From: Streptomyces sp. CHD11
GTDB taxonomy: Bacteria > Actinomycetota > Actinomycetes > Streptomycetales > Streptomycetaceae
DNA: 64,000 bases
NCBI RefSeq assembly: GCF_018638295.1
Contig: NZ_JABTTS010000014.1
Span: 62,001-126,000 of the forward strand
Direction: 5' to 3'
Below are positions 1-10,077 of this stretch, piece after piece (the first letter of the stretch is position 1; every line of letters begins with the position of its first letter). The notes under the pieces are model-generated. The model did not search any database and had not been told where the DNA came from. It saw nothing but the letters and a program-made list of their open reading frames with translations. The position numbers and the translations under genes were made by a program.

Positions 1-818
1 AGGATGACCGCGATGACGCTGGCCGGTCCCATCTGGCTGGCCTGCCATCCCCGTTTGTACATGTCGAGTGCGAGGACCCGGGTGGCGTCGCCGGGGCCGC
101 CCTCGGTCAGGACGAAGATGAGGTCGAAGAAGGTCAGAGATCCGACCACCATCAGCGTGGACGAGGTGATGATGGTGTATTTCAGCTGGGGCAGCGTGAT
201 GCTGAAGAACTGCCGGATCCGCCCGGCGCCGTCCAACTGCGCGGCCTCGTACATGGACTTCGGGATCTGCTGGACGCCACCCTGGTAGATCAGTGAGTGG
301 AACGGGATGAACTGCCAGGAGACGACGAAGATGACGACGCCGAAGGCGAGCCAGGGGCGGCCCAGCCAGTCCTTGACGAGGGCGTCGATCTTCAGTCCGG
401 CACCGAGCCCGAAGTTGGGGTCCAGCAGGGCCTTGTACGCGATCGCGATGGCGGCGGAACTGAGCAGCAGCGGGACGAAGTACACCACGGCCAGCACCGC
501 GCGGTAGCGCTGGCGGCCGGCCATGAACGTGCCGAGCAGAATACTCATCGGAGTCTGGACGGCCCAGGACACGGCCATGACCAGGAACGTCACCCACAGG
601 GCGTGCGGCAGACCGGGGTTGGTGAGTACCGTCCGCCAACTGGTCAGCCCCGAGGGGTCGATGGCACCGATGCCGTCCCACGTGGTGAAGCTCAGTACGA
701 AGACACCGACGAGCGGAACCACGGCGAAGCAGAGGAAGAACACCAACGCCGGCGTCGCGAGCCACGGCAGGATGCTCCGGGACCCGTGACGCGGCGGATG
801 GCCGGTGAGTGAACTCAT
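1..818 (-). CDS. Sugar ABC transporter permease, MalF-type (3' end beyond the window)
   Basis: Inner-membrane subunit of a carbohydrate ABC importer. About 272 residues are visible and the C-terminus runs off the left edge. Seen: an N-terminal membrane segment at about residues 18-42, several further hydrophobic helices, and the EAA loop that contacts the ATPase at residues 191-210, starting EAAQLDGAG. Its ATG overlaps the stop of the binding-protein gene as ATGA (815-818), so the two are translationally coupled. A second permease is expected beyond the edge. The nearby LacI repressor and xylanase make xylo-oligosaccharides (a BxlF role) the likely substrate; this is inference. Confidence 0.93.
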   Translation of the reverse strand, partial: MSSLTGHPPRHGSRSILPWLATPALVFFLCFAVVPLVGVFVLSFTTWDGIGAIDPSGLTSWRTVLTNPGLPHALWVTFLVMAVSWAVQTPMSILLGTFMAGRQRYRAVLAVVYFVPLLLSSAAIAIAYKALLDPNFGLGAGLKIDALVKDWLGRPWLAFGVVIFVVSWQFIPFHSLIYQGGVQQIPKSMYEAAQLDGAGRIRQFFSITLPQLKYTIITSSTLMVVGSLTFFDLIFVLTEGGPGDATRVLALDMYKRGWQASQMGPASVIAVI

Positions 819-2125
819 GTGCCGATGACCGCATTCATGTTGGTGGCGAACTGCTTCGGGGACACGGACTGCTGGAACAGCTTGGCGATGTTGTCCAGCA
901 GTGCCGCGGCCGCCGCCGGACTGAGCGCCTGGTCCCAGGACTGCACGAACGTCTTGGCCTTGCTGGCGATGCCGTAGTTCACCTGGAGGAAGTCGGCGCT
1001 CTTGGAGGCGGCCAGCAGTTTCTCGGTGCCCAGCCGGACCGGAACCGAGCCGTTGTCGATCCACGCCTCCACCTCGGCGTCCTGGAGGACACCGGTCGCG
1101 AAGAAGTCCTTGGCGATCTTCTTCTGCTCGTCGGTGGCCTTCGAGGAGATGGACAGGTACTGGGCGGGGTTGCCGACCGTGTTGCTCGGATCACCCTTGC
1201 CGCCGTCGACGGGCGGGAAGTTCATGTAGCCCAGCCCGCCGCTGGAGACGAAGTCCCCGCCGTCGGCCTGCTGGATGCCGTACGACCAGGCGCCGTGCAG
1301 CATCATCGCGGCCCGGTCGGTGTAGAGCAGCGCCTGGTCGGCGTTGGAGTCCGCGGTGATCGAGGAGAAGCCCTTGATGAACCCGTCGGCCTCGACCAGC
1401 TCCTGCACCTTGGTCAGCGCGGTGATGGAGTCCGGGTGGGACCAGGCGTTCTTCTCGCCCTCGATGATGGCCTGGAACACGTCGGGTCCGCCGATGCGGT
1501 CGAACAGGAACTCCAGCCACATCATGCTCGTCCACCGGGACTGGCCGCCCAGGGAGAACGGAGCTATGCCCTTGGCGTTGAACTTGGGCACCAGCGCCAT
1601 GATGTCGTCCCAGGACTCAGGCGGGTTCACGCCGACCCGGTCGAAGACCTTCTGGTTGTAGTACAGGATGATCGGTTGCACGGTCTCGCACGGCATCGCG
1701 TAGATCTTGCCGTCGACGGTCGCCGCGCCGAACGAGGCCGGGAACAGCCGCTTCTTGACCTCGGACTGCTCGTCGAACCACGAGGTGAGGTCCTCGACCT
1801 GGCCCGCTTCCGCGTAGGTGCGCAGCGTCCCGCCGCCCCAGCCCCAGATGATGGTGGGCGCCTTCCCGGCACCGATGGCAGTCTTGATCTTCGTCTTGTA
1901 CGCGTCGTTCTGATACGTGGTGTCTTTGATCTGGCTGTCGGGGTTGGCCTTGTTGAAGGCATCCACCGCGCCGGCTCTGACACCTTCCTGCGGCATGCCG
2001 TTCAGGTACCAGTACGTGGCCCCGCCGCCGCTGTCGCCGGGACCGGATGAGCCGCAGGCCGCCAGCGCCGCAGAGACCGGCACACCGGCCGCCAGGGCGA
2101 GGAGGGTACGTCGGGAGAGCGCCAT
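815..2125 (-). CDS. Extracellular sugar-binding lipoprotein of an ABC importer (BxlE-like)
   Basis: Family 1 solute-binding protein of 436 residues that captures a sugar outside the membrane and hands it to the permease encoded just downstream. The chosen ATG follows a GGAG Shine-Dalgarno and gives a signal peptide with an SRRTLL twin-arginine-like stretch and the lipobox LAAC (Cys24), so the mature protein should be a lipoprotein. An upstream in-frame extension to 2236 would bury that signal peptide and is rejected. It is the first gene of the operon and is transcribed away from a LacI-type regulator across a region with CGAAA/TTTCG palindromes. That is the arrangement of Streptomyces xylobiose (bxl) loci; the substrate is inferred from context. 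Confidence 0.9.
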   Translation of the reverse strand: MALSRRTLLALAAGVPVSAALAACGSSGPGDSGGGATYWYLNGMPQEGVRAGAVDAFNKANPDSQIKDTTYQNDAYKTKIKTAIGAGKAPTIIWGWGGGTLRTYAEAGQVEDLTSWFDEQSEVKKRLFPASFGAATVDGKIYAMPCETVQPIILYYNQKVFDRVGVNPPESWDDIMALVPKFNAKGIAPFSLGGQSRWTSMMWLEFLFDRIGGPDVFQAIIEGEKNAWSHPDSITALTKVQELVEADGFIKGFSSITADSNADQALLYTDRAAMMLHGAWSYGIQQADGGDFVSSGGLGYMNFPPVDGGKGDPSNTVGNPAQYLSISSKATDEQKKIAKDFFATGVLQDAEVEAWIDNGSVPVRLGTEKLLAASKSADFLQVNYGIASKAKTFVQSWDQALSPAAAAALLDNIAKLFQQSVSPKQFATNMNAVIGT

Positions 2126-2170
2126 GTTTTCTCCGCACTCGAGAGCCACCGGCATCTCGTGAGTCATGGT

Positions 2171-2186
2171 GAAAGGTTTTCGAAAC
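2171..2186. promoter_or_regulatory. Candidate xylan-regulon operator 1
   Basis: GAAAGGTTTTCGAAAC, an imperfect palindrome about 50 bp upstream of the binding-protein start. It shares the TTTCGAAA core with the other sites of this locus. It is well placed for a LacI-family repressor to block the ABC operon. Confidence 0.55.
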
Positions 2187-2325
2187 AGCCTTCTTCGAGC
2201 TCTGTGCGTGCAAATTAGGTTTCGGGCTGATGTCATGTCAAGGCATGTGCAGCAGTGCGTTGAAAAGCCGCAGCGAGCCGTGGGCTACCGGGCTCCAGCG
2301 ACTCTCGAGTAACCTCGACCATGAC

Positions 2326-2338
2326 CGAAACTGTTTCG
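2326..2338. promoter_or_regulatory. Candidate xylan-regulon operator 2
   Basis: CGAAACTGTTTCG, a perfect 6-1-6 inverted repeat in the divergent region. The odd-centred form matches the repeats at 3701-3713 and 3879-3890, so one regulator could bind all of them. Confidence 0.65.
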
Positions 2339-2655
2339 AAAAGGATCCAGGAGAGGGCGGGGGACGATGCGGCGGCCGCAGCAGACACGCCGTCGGTGCA
2401 GGTCACGCCCCGCCGACGGTGCGCCGGTGCCGTCCGCGCCGGGCCGGACCGTCGCGCGGCCGGGGCAGCGGCCCCCCTTCGTGGCCGCGGAGGACGCCGG
2501 GGCGCCTGCCGTGGCGCGGCGCGCGGTCCAGGAGCCCACCGGCACCTCCCGGACCAGGTCGGAGCCCGGTTGCCGTACGGTTGACCGGTTCCACCCGCGT
2601 CGCCGGCCCGCCCGGCGGCTCACCACCCTGGTGGACGTACAGCTGAGAGGAACCG

Positions 2656-3684
2656 ATGCGACCGAACGCCAGGCGCACCACTTTGGCGGACATCGCCCAA
2701 GCGGCCGGGGTCTCCGTCGCGACCGTGTCCAAGGTGGTCAACGGTCGCGGTGACGTGGCGCCGCACACCCGCACCCGGGTGCAGGAACTGCTGCATCAGC
2801 ACCACTACCTCGCGCCCGTGTTCCGTCACACCGAGTCGGTCCAGAGCCCGACCATCGAGGTGCAGTTCAAGGGCGGCCTCAAGTCGTACGTGGCCGAGAC
2901 CCTCGAGGGCATCATCGACTCCGCCGAGGAGTCGGGGGCCTCGGTGGTGATCAGCAAGGCGTCCCACGCCCCGCACTGGGCCCGGGATCTGGTCTCCGCC
3001 GGGCGCCGCGCCGTCATCGCGGTCACCAGCGTGTACACCACAGCGCACCTGAACGAACTGGCCCGGACCGAGCTGCCGCTGGTCGTGCTGGACCCCCTGC
3101 ATCTGCCGGACAGCCGGGTCAACAGCGTCGGGGCCACCAACTTCGCCGGCGGCCTGACCGCGACCCAGCACCTCCTCTCCCTGGGCCACCGCCGCATCGC
3201 CTATCTCGGCGGACCGGCCATGGCCGTCTGCAACCAGGCACGCACGCACGGATACCGCGCCGCCATGGAGGCGGAAGGAGCGCCGGTGCCCGACGCCTAC
3301 GTCCGGCCCGGAGAGTTCACGTACGAGACCGGATTGCTCGGCGCCACGGCACTGCTGAGCCTCGAAGAGCCGCCGACGGCGGTCTTCGCGGGCAACGACG
3401 AGATCGCCGTCGGAGTCATCGAGGCCGCCCGCGCCCGGGGCCTGCGCATCCCCGAGGACCTGAGCGTGGTCGGTTTCGACGACACCAGCGTGGCCCAGAT
3501 GGCCTCGCCCCCGCTGACCACCGTGCGCCAGCCGCTGCGGGAGATGGGTGCCGCCGCCCTGCGTACCGCCCTCCGGCTGGCCAACGGCGAGAAGGTCGAA
3601 TCCCACCACATCGAACTCGCCACCGAACTCGTGGTGCGCGCCTCGACCGCGCCGCCCGGCAAGGGGACGCCGACGCCTGGGTGA
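2656..3684 (+). CDS. LacI-family transcriptional repressor (BxlR-like)
   Basis: A 342-residue one-component regulator. The N-terminus (about residues 9-60) is a LacI helix-turn-helix with hinge (TLADIAQAAGVSVATVSK). The rest is a periplasmic-binding-protein-like sensor domain ending in the usual VVGFDDTSVA segment. The ATG follows GAGAGGAACCG. It lies between a sugar ABC operon transcribed away from it and the downstream xylanase gene, and similar palindromes lie in front of both. Known family behaviour: repression relieved by a sugar, here probably a xylo-oligosaccharide. The ligand is inferred. Confidence 0.92.
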   Translation: MRPNARRTTLADIAQAAGVSVATVSKVVNGRGDVAPHTRTRVQELLHQHHYLAPVFRHTESVQSPTIEVQFKGGLKSYVAETLEGIIDSAEESGASVVISKASHAPHWARDLVSAGRRAVIAVTSVYTTAHLNELARTELPLVVLDPLHLPDSRVNSVGATNFAGGLTATQHLLSLGHRRIAYLGGPAMAVCNQARTHGYRAAMEAEGAPVPDAYVRPGEFTYETGLLGATALLSLEEPPTAVFAGNDEIAVGVIEAARARGLRIPEDLSVVGFDDTSVAQMASPPLTTVRQPLREMGAAALRTALRLANGEKVESHHIELATELVVRASTAPPGKGTPTPG

Positions 3685-3700
3685 TCACCGGCGGAGGACA

Positions 3701-3713
3701 TCGAAAGTTTCGA
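3701..3713. promoter_or_regulatory. Candidate xylan-regulon operator 3
   Basis: TCGAAAGTTTCGA, a perfect 6-1-6 palindrome 17 bp after the LacI stop and about 660 bp upstream of xlnA. It has the same core as the other sites. Confidence 0.6.
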
Positions 3714-3808
3714 CTCCTTCCCAGAGGCTTCGACGTCACAAGCTAGGAACACGAGCTCTCCGGGTCAAGGCCTGGCGCCGATCCGTCCTCACCGGGCACC
3801 TCCCTCTC

Positions 3809-3825
3809 AGGGCTTGACAAGCCCT
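3809..3825. terminator. Short hairpin after the LacI gene
   Basis: AGGGCTT-GAC-AAGCCCT, a perfect 7-bp stem with a 3-base loop about 125 bp past the LacI stop. It may be the terminator of the regulator gene. No U-tract follows, which is usual in Streptomyces, so an operator role cannot be excluded. Confidence 0.4.
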
Positions 3826-3878
3826 CACGCCCACCGGACCGCTGCGGAGCAGGTTCGCCGCGCGCCTCTCCAGGGTCC

Positions 3879-3890
3879 TGAAAGTTTCGA
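3879..3890. promoter_or_regulatory. Candidate xylan-regulon operator 4
   Basis: TGAAAGTTTCGA, nearly palindromic, followed by a half-site CCGAAACTCC at about 3899. It lies upstream of the xlnA leader and resembles the GAAA-N-TTTC elements known from actinomycete xylanase promoters. Confidence 0.6.
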
Positions 3891-3918
3891 AGAGGGAACC
3901 GAAACTCCTTCTGCGCAA

Positions 3919-3944
3919 GGTATTGACGATCCACCGTCAATACC
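3919..3944. promoter_or_regulatory. Perfect 10-bp inverted repeat upstream of xlnA
   Basis: Arms GGTATTGACG and CGTCAATACC are separated by ATCCAC. The sequence differs from the TTTCG sites and is AT-rich for this genome. Each arm contains TTGAC, so it could also supply a -35 element in either direction. It is either a second regulator's operator or part of the xlnA promoter. The rest of the gap (about 3945-4350) shows nothing recognisable except the xlnA ribosome-binding site. Confidence 0.5.
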
Positions 3945-4230
3945 TCAATAGTCCCTGTCTGAGGACGCGGCAGCGGTTCGACATGCCGGACCGACCGCAC
4001 AGTCACCCGACAGATCCGCGCACCGAAGCACCCGCGCCACCCCGTTCCGTTCCGGTGAGGTTCGTACCCGCGCACGCAGACTCTCCGCACCGTGGGAGAG
4101 GTACGCGACGCCGCGTGACGATCCCCCGGCCGAGCCGCGATGGAGTACCTCCCTTGCCTGTGTCGAGACACCGCCACCGCCCGCCCGCACGTCACCCGAC
4201 GGCCGGCCGGGGGCCGTCCGTGGCGGCTGA

Positions 4231-5802
<1,572 letters not shown>

Positions 5803-5866
5803 GGGACGCGCGCCGGCGAAGGGGCCGGCCGGTGAGCCCCTGAGACGCGGCTTCCTGCCGTGCGGG

Positions 5867-5896
5867 TTGTCCGGAGGGCACACTGCCTCCGGACAA
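5867..5896 (+). terminator. Rho-independent-type hairpin after xlnA
   Basis: TTGTCCGGAGG and CCTCCGGACAA form a perfect 11-bp stem around an 8-base loop, 65 bp after the stop codon. The remaining bases up to about 6080 show no coding sequence. Confidence 0.75.
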
Positions 5897-6244
5897 TCCG
5901 TACGCCCGGGCCGCGGCCGCCGGATGCCCCGAAGGAGACGGGGGTCGCCGACCGCGTGCGGGCCCTCGGCCTCGTCCGGCAGCCCCGGCGGTCACCGCGT
6001 CAGGGTGCGGCACTCCCGGACGGCGCTCCCCCGTGGCCCTCCCCGGCGACGGCGTCCGCTGTCTGGATGCCTTCGCTGCACGGTGGGCGTACTGTCCGCA
6101 TATGCGCGGTGTTCGGTCTGACTGGAGCGACGCGGTCCTGCCGGGGACGGCGGCGCCCGTGTTCCGGCAGCCGGGGCACGGCGCGGCCGGACGGAGCGGA
6201 CCGGGTCCGCTCGCCGTGCCGCCGAGGGGCCGGGCGGGCGGCTG

Positions 6245-8308
6245 ATGGAGGCCGCGATGGCCGCCGTGGTGCGGGAGAGCGGAGCGTACGGCGGGCTGCT
6301 GTATGTGCTGCCGCCGGGCGACAGCGCGTTGTGGCTGGTCGTGGCGGCAGGTCTGCCGCGCGAGCTGGCGGCCCCCTGGCAGCGGGTCGCGCTGTCCGAC
6401 CCGATTCCGGTGGCGGACGCCGTGCGTGAGGGGCGCCTGGTGTGGCTCGGCGGTCAGGAGGAGATGGCGCGTCGCTATCCGCGGCCGGCTCTCGTGCTGC
6501 CGTACGACTTCGCGATGGCCGCCGCTCCGCTCACGTCGGGAGGCGAGAGCCGGGGCGGGCTGGTGCTGCTGTGGCCCGGAACCCGTTCACCGCAGCTGAG
6601 CCCCGCTGAACGCCGGGTGGTCGAGGCGGGCTGCGCCCGCCTCGGCGACCTCTTCCGGCAGCGTGCGGACCGCGGCGACCCGCTGCTGCCCGGAAGCCGG
6701 CCGCTGACCCTGCCCCTGCCGAGCGGGCGCATCGTCCCGCCGGACGAGGCATCGGCGGCCGCGGCATTCATCGACCGTCTGCCCGGGGGGTCCTGCGCAC
6801 TCGACATGCATGGTCGCCTCGTGTTCGTCACACCCGGCGCCGCCGAGCTCCTCGGTGCCGGTCCGGACCACCTGGTGGGCGCCCTGCCCTGGGAAGCGCT
6901 GCCGTGGATGGACGTCCCCCAGGTCGAGGACCGGTACCGGGCCGCGATGGTCAGCCGTGAGCCGCAGACGTTCACCGTCCTGCGCCCGCCGGACACCTGG
7001 CTGGCCTTCGAGCTGTACCCGGACCCCTCCGGGATCAGTGTCCGCATCAACGCCGCCGACCCCTCCGCGGCCTCTGCCGCGGCACCGTCCGTGCCGGCCG
7101 CCGGCCCCAGCCGCGCCACGCTGCTCTACCACCTGATGCAACTGGCCGCGACCCTGACCGAGGCCGTCGGCGTCCAGGACGTGGCCGACCGGACCGCCGC
7201 CCAGCTCCTGCCCGCTCTCGGCGCCCAGGGTCTGGTGCTCATGACGGCCGAGGAGGGCCGCCTGAAGATCATCGGTCACCGCGGCTACAGCACCGACCTC
7301 ATGGAACGCTTCGACGCCGTCCGCCTGAGTTCGGACATCCCCGGCGCCAGGGTGCAGGCCACCGGCATCCCGGGCTTCTACACGACGTTCTCCGATCTGC
7401 AGCACGACTACCCCTCCGTCGTGCACGAGGACGGGATGGGCGCATGGGCCGTCCTGCCGCTGATCGCCTCCGGCCGTCCCCGCGGCTCCCTGCTCCTCGC
7501 ATACCGCAGGCCTCATGCCTTCCCGCCCGGTGAACGAGCCGTCCTGACCTCCCTGGCGGGTCTGGTCGGCCAGGCGCTCGACCGCGCGCTCCTCTACGAC
7601 GCCAAGCACAAAGTCGCCCACCGCCTGCAGTCCGCACTGCTGCCGCACACTCTTCCCCGGATCCCCGGGCTGAGGGTCGCCGCACGCTACCTTCCGGCAG
7701 CCCGGGGCCTGGGCATCGGCGGTGACTTCTACGACCTGATCCACCTCGCCGAGCACACCGCCGGTGCCACCATCGGTGATGTGCAGGGCCACAATGTGGA
7801 CGCCGCCGCGCTCATGGGGCAGGTCCGCACGGCCGTCCACGCCCACGCCACCGCGGGCTCGTCCCCCGACCAGGTGCTGGCCGGAACGAACCGTCTGCTC
7901 AACGACCTCGAACCGGACCTGTTCACCAGCTGTGTGTACGTCCACCTGGACCTCGCCGGCCGGCGCGCGTGCATGGCGACCGCCGGTCATCCCCCGCCAC
8001 TGCTGCGTCACTCCGACGGGCGCACCGAACTCCTCCGAATCTCCCCGGGCCTCCTGCTCGGCATCGAGCCGGAGGCCCGCTATCCGACCCTGGACGTGCC
8101 CCTGCCGCCCGGCTGCGTGCTGGTCCTGTACACCGACGGGCTCGTCGAGGCCCCCGGGGTGGACATCGACAACGCCACCGCGGCCCTGGCCGGGCTCCTC
8201 GAACACGCGGACCCGGCCGACCTCGACACCATGGCCGACACCCTCATCCGTCACGCACCCAGTCCCGGGGACGACATCGCCCTGCTCCTCATCAGTCCCG
8301 AGGAGTGA
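6245..8308 (+). CDS. SpoIIE/PP2C-family protein phosphatase with GAF and PAS domains (5' end probably frameshifted)
   Basis: Multi-domain signalling phosphatase of the RsbU/SpoIIE type, which in actinobacteria dephosphorylates anti-anti-sigma factors. Order: GAF-like domain (about 1-130), PAS-like (about 175-270), second GAF (about 300-450) and PP2C/SpoIIE catalytic domain (about 470-685). Metal-site motifs are GIGGDFYDL, IGDVQGH and VLYTDGLVEAPG. The ATG used here has no good Shine-Dalgarno. A different frame starts with ATG at 6102, six bases after a TACTGT -10-like element, and stops at 6243-6245 exactly here; one extra G near 6240 would join them as RAGGLMEAAM. The natural protein probably begins at 6102. 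A 26-bp tandem duplication covers the stop codon. Confidence 0.88.
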   Translation: MEAAMAAVVRESGAYGGLLYVLPPGDSALWLVVAAGLPRELAAPWQRVALSDPIPVADAVREGRLVWLGGQEEMARRYPRPALVLPYDFAMAAAPLTSGGESRGGLVLLWPGTRSPQLSPAERRVVEAGCARLGDLFRQRADRGDPLLPGSRPLTLPLPSGRIVPPDEASAAAAFIDRLPGGSCALDMHGRLVFVTPGAAELLGAGPDHLVGALPWEALPWMDVPQVEDRYRAAMVSREPQTFTVLRPPDTWLAFELYPDPSGISVRINAADPSAASAAAPSVPAAGPSRATLLYHLMQLAATLTEAVGVQDVADRTAAQLLPALGAQGLVLMTAEEGRLKIIGHRGYSTDLMERFDAVRLSSDIPGARVQATGIPGFYTTFSDLQHDYPSVVHEDGMGAWAVLPLIASGRPRGSLLLAYRRPHAFPPGERAVLTSLAGLVGQALDRALLYDAKHKVAHRLQSALLPHTLPRIPGLRVAARYLPAARGLGIGGDFYDLIHLAEHTAGATIGDVQGHNVDAAALMGQVRTAVHAHATAGSSPDQVLAGTNRLLNDLEPDLFTSCVYVHLDLAGRRACMATAGHPPPLLRHSDGRTELLRISPGLLLGIEPEARYPTLDVPLPPGCVLVLYTDGLVEAPGVDIDNATAALAGLLEHADPADLDTMADTLIRHAPSPGDDIALLLISPEE

Positions 8309-8343
8309 GCCCCCGGATCAGTCCCGAGGAGTTGAGCCCCCGG
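8291..8343. repeat. 26/27-bp tandem duplication over the phosphatase stop codon
   Basis: ATCAGTCCCGAGGAG-TGAGCCCCCGG (8291-8316) is repeated at 8317-8343 with one extra T. The first copy encodes the last residues (ISPEE) and stop of the phosphatase; the second is noncoding. The bases from 8344 to 8585 show no further gene. Confidence 0.85.
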
Positions 8344-8585
8344 TCTCCGAGGACGGGGCTCCGGCGGCCGTGACGCGGGCGGACCCGCCCCGGCCCGGAG
8401 GGCAACCGGCCGGGACGCCGCGTCACCCGCCGGACGGACAGCGTTCCCGCACGCGGCTCAGGCCGCGTTTCGGGGCCCTGCCGAGGGGTGAAGTCCGAGA
8501 CTGACGTGGGCGCCACGGCCCCTGACGGTGCGGTGACCGTCCACGTCGACGATCGTCTTCCGCACGCCGACACCCCCCGAGGCCC

Positions 8586-9180
8586 ATGTCCACCGCACCA
8601 GTCGCCGACGTGATCCGGACGCGCGGGACCGCCGCGCCCGAACCGTCCCCGGAGCAGCTCGACGCACTGCTGCGCGAGTGCGCGGAGCAGCCCCCGGGGC
8701 CGCGGCGGGCCGCTCCGCGGGATCGTGCCATCCGTCTGCTGCTGCCGATGGTCCGAAGGGCCACGCGCCGTTTCCGGCACCACGGGGAGGACTCCGACGA
8801 TCTCGCGCAGGCCGCGTCCCTGGGGCTGGTCAAGGCGGTGGACGGCTACGACCCCCGCCCGGACCACCCCTTCCTCTCCTGCCCGCTCCCCAGGATCACC
8901 GGCGAACTGCGGAGGCATCCGCGCGACCGCACGGCCGTCGTACGCCCGGTGCCGTGGCGCTCCACACACGTCCGGTGGCGCCGGAGACCGGTGTGCACCG
9001 GCTCGCGGGCGTCCTTCGGGACCGGGCCCCGGACACCGGCGCCGGACGTCGTCCGGTGCGGCCGGCGGACCGTGCGGCCGCCTCCGCCGCCGCGCGCCAG
9101 GGCAGAAATCATCCCCGCCCAGGTCCGTCCCGTCCGCCGCCGGGCGGCACGGACAAGGGCACGCGAGCCGACGAAGGAGC
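8586..9180 (+). pseudogene. Remnant of a SigB/SigF-type sigma factor gene
   Basis: The first 120 codons give a clear sigma-70 region 2: RDRAIRLLLPMVRRATRRF, then DDLAQAASLGLVKAVDGYD, then the counterpart of the TYATPTIVGELKRH segment as CPLPRITGELRRH. After about 8945 this frame becomes arginine/proline-rich nonsense. Another frame still shows a weak region-3-like stretch (VHRLAGVLRDRAPDTG). Regions 3-4 with the -35-binding helix are missing. The frame happens to stay open into the BrkB gene, which would give a spurious 477-residue fusion. I read it as a decayed sigma gene beside a phosphatase that may once have controlled its pathway. Confidence 0.7.
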
Positions 9181-9185
9181 GCACC

Positions 9186-10019
9186 GTGAGGCGTCACCTG
9201 CGCGCGCTCCGGCGCGGATGGCACTGGCTGGGTGCCCAGTCCCTGATCCGGCGCGGCCGTGATCTCGAGCTGATGCACAGGGCCATGGGCTTCGCGACGC
9301 TGGCGCTCGTCACGCTCGCACCGCTGCTCATCGTGATCGCCGCCGCCGACCCGCTCGGCCGGGGTGGTTTCGCGGCCTGGCTGGCGGACGGCATGGGACT
9401 GTCGGGCCGGTCCGCGCGCGTCCTCGCGGAGATCATCAGTCCGCCGCGCGAGGTGGTCGGGACCACCAGTCTGTGGGGTGTGCTGGCACTCGCCGCGTTC
9501 GGCATCCCGTTCGGCGGGAGCGTCCAGAACGGCTACGAACGGACCTGGAGCCTGCCTCCGGGACCGTGGCACCGGATCTGGCGTCAGGCCACCTGGCTGT
9601 GCGTCCTGACCGCGTACCTCTACCAGGAAGGGCTGACCCGCGACGCCATGCACGGGCCGGAGCGGATCACCGTCTCGCTGGTGACCGGCGTGCTCTTCTT
9701 CTGGTGGGGACAGCGCTTCCTGCTGGGCGGCCAGGTCCGCTGGTGGCATCTGCTGCCGGGCGCGCTCGCCACCATGGCGGGCCTGATCGGCCTGCGCAGC
9801 TTCTCCTACTTCGTCTTCACCCCGCTGATCGTCGAGAACGCCATCAGCTACGGCACCGTCGGTGTCGTCCTCATCGTGGAGTCCTGGCTCATCGGCGTGG
9901 GTTTCGTCATCTTCGGCGGCGCCCTGTTCGGCCGCTGGCTCCTCGACCATCACGGGCACCGGTTCACCGAGGACCTGCCCCCGCAGCCCGGGGCGGAGCC
10001 GGCGGGCGACGGCGGCTGA
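9186..10019 (+). CDS. YihY/BrkB-family integral membrane protein
   Basis: 277 residues with about six membrane segments, of the YihY/virulence factor BrkB family (once misnamed ribonuclease BN). The biochemical role is not established. The GTG start is preceded by GAAGGAGCGCACC, a good Shine-Dalgarno. The open frame continues upstream to 8586 through sigma-like sequence, but the ribosome-binding site and the family length argue for this start. The N-terminus (VRRHLRALRRGWHW) is basic and cytoplasmic, then comes an MGFATLALVTLAPLL helix. It is convergent with the glycosyltransferase gene. Confidence 0.88.
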   Translation: MRRHLRALRRGWHWLGAQSLIRRGRDLELMHRAMGFATLALVTLAPLLIVIAAADPLGRGGFAAWLADGMGLSGRSARVLAEIISPPREVVGTTSLWGVLALAAFGIPFGGSVQNGYERTWSLPPGPWHRIWRQATWLCVLTAYLYQEGLTRDAMHGPERITVSLVTGVLFFWWGQRFLLGGQVRWWHLLPGALATMAGLIGLRSFSYFVFTPLIVENAISYGTVGVVLIVESWLIGVGFVIFGGALFGRWLLDHHGHRFTEDLPPQPGAEPAGDGG

Positions 10020-10077
10020 CCGGGTGCACGGGGTCCGCCCGACCGGCTGCCCCTGCCGCTGTTCCGGTTCCCTGCGG

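Larger units (their letters stand above)
2126..2655. promoter_or_regulatory. Divergent control region between binding-protein operon and LacI gene
   Basis: About 530 bp without a convincing gene. It holds two palindromes of the TTTCG/CGAAA type, listed separately, one near each start. The LacI gene has its own Shine-Dalgarno (GAGAGGAA) just before 2656. The GC-rich middle (about 2350-2640) shows no recognisable coding sequence. Confidence 0.7.

Noticed and set aside
3809-3825. Riboswitch or attenuator before xlnA
   Set aside because: Only a single short hairpin, far from the xlnA start, with no alternative pairing or leader peptide visible.
8586-10019. One 477-residue sigma-factor/BrkB fusion protein
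   Set aside because: The middle is Arg/Pro-rich and lacks sigma regions 3-4. A good Shine-Dalgarno and GTG at 9186 give a normal-length BrkB protein.
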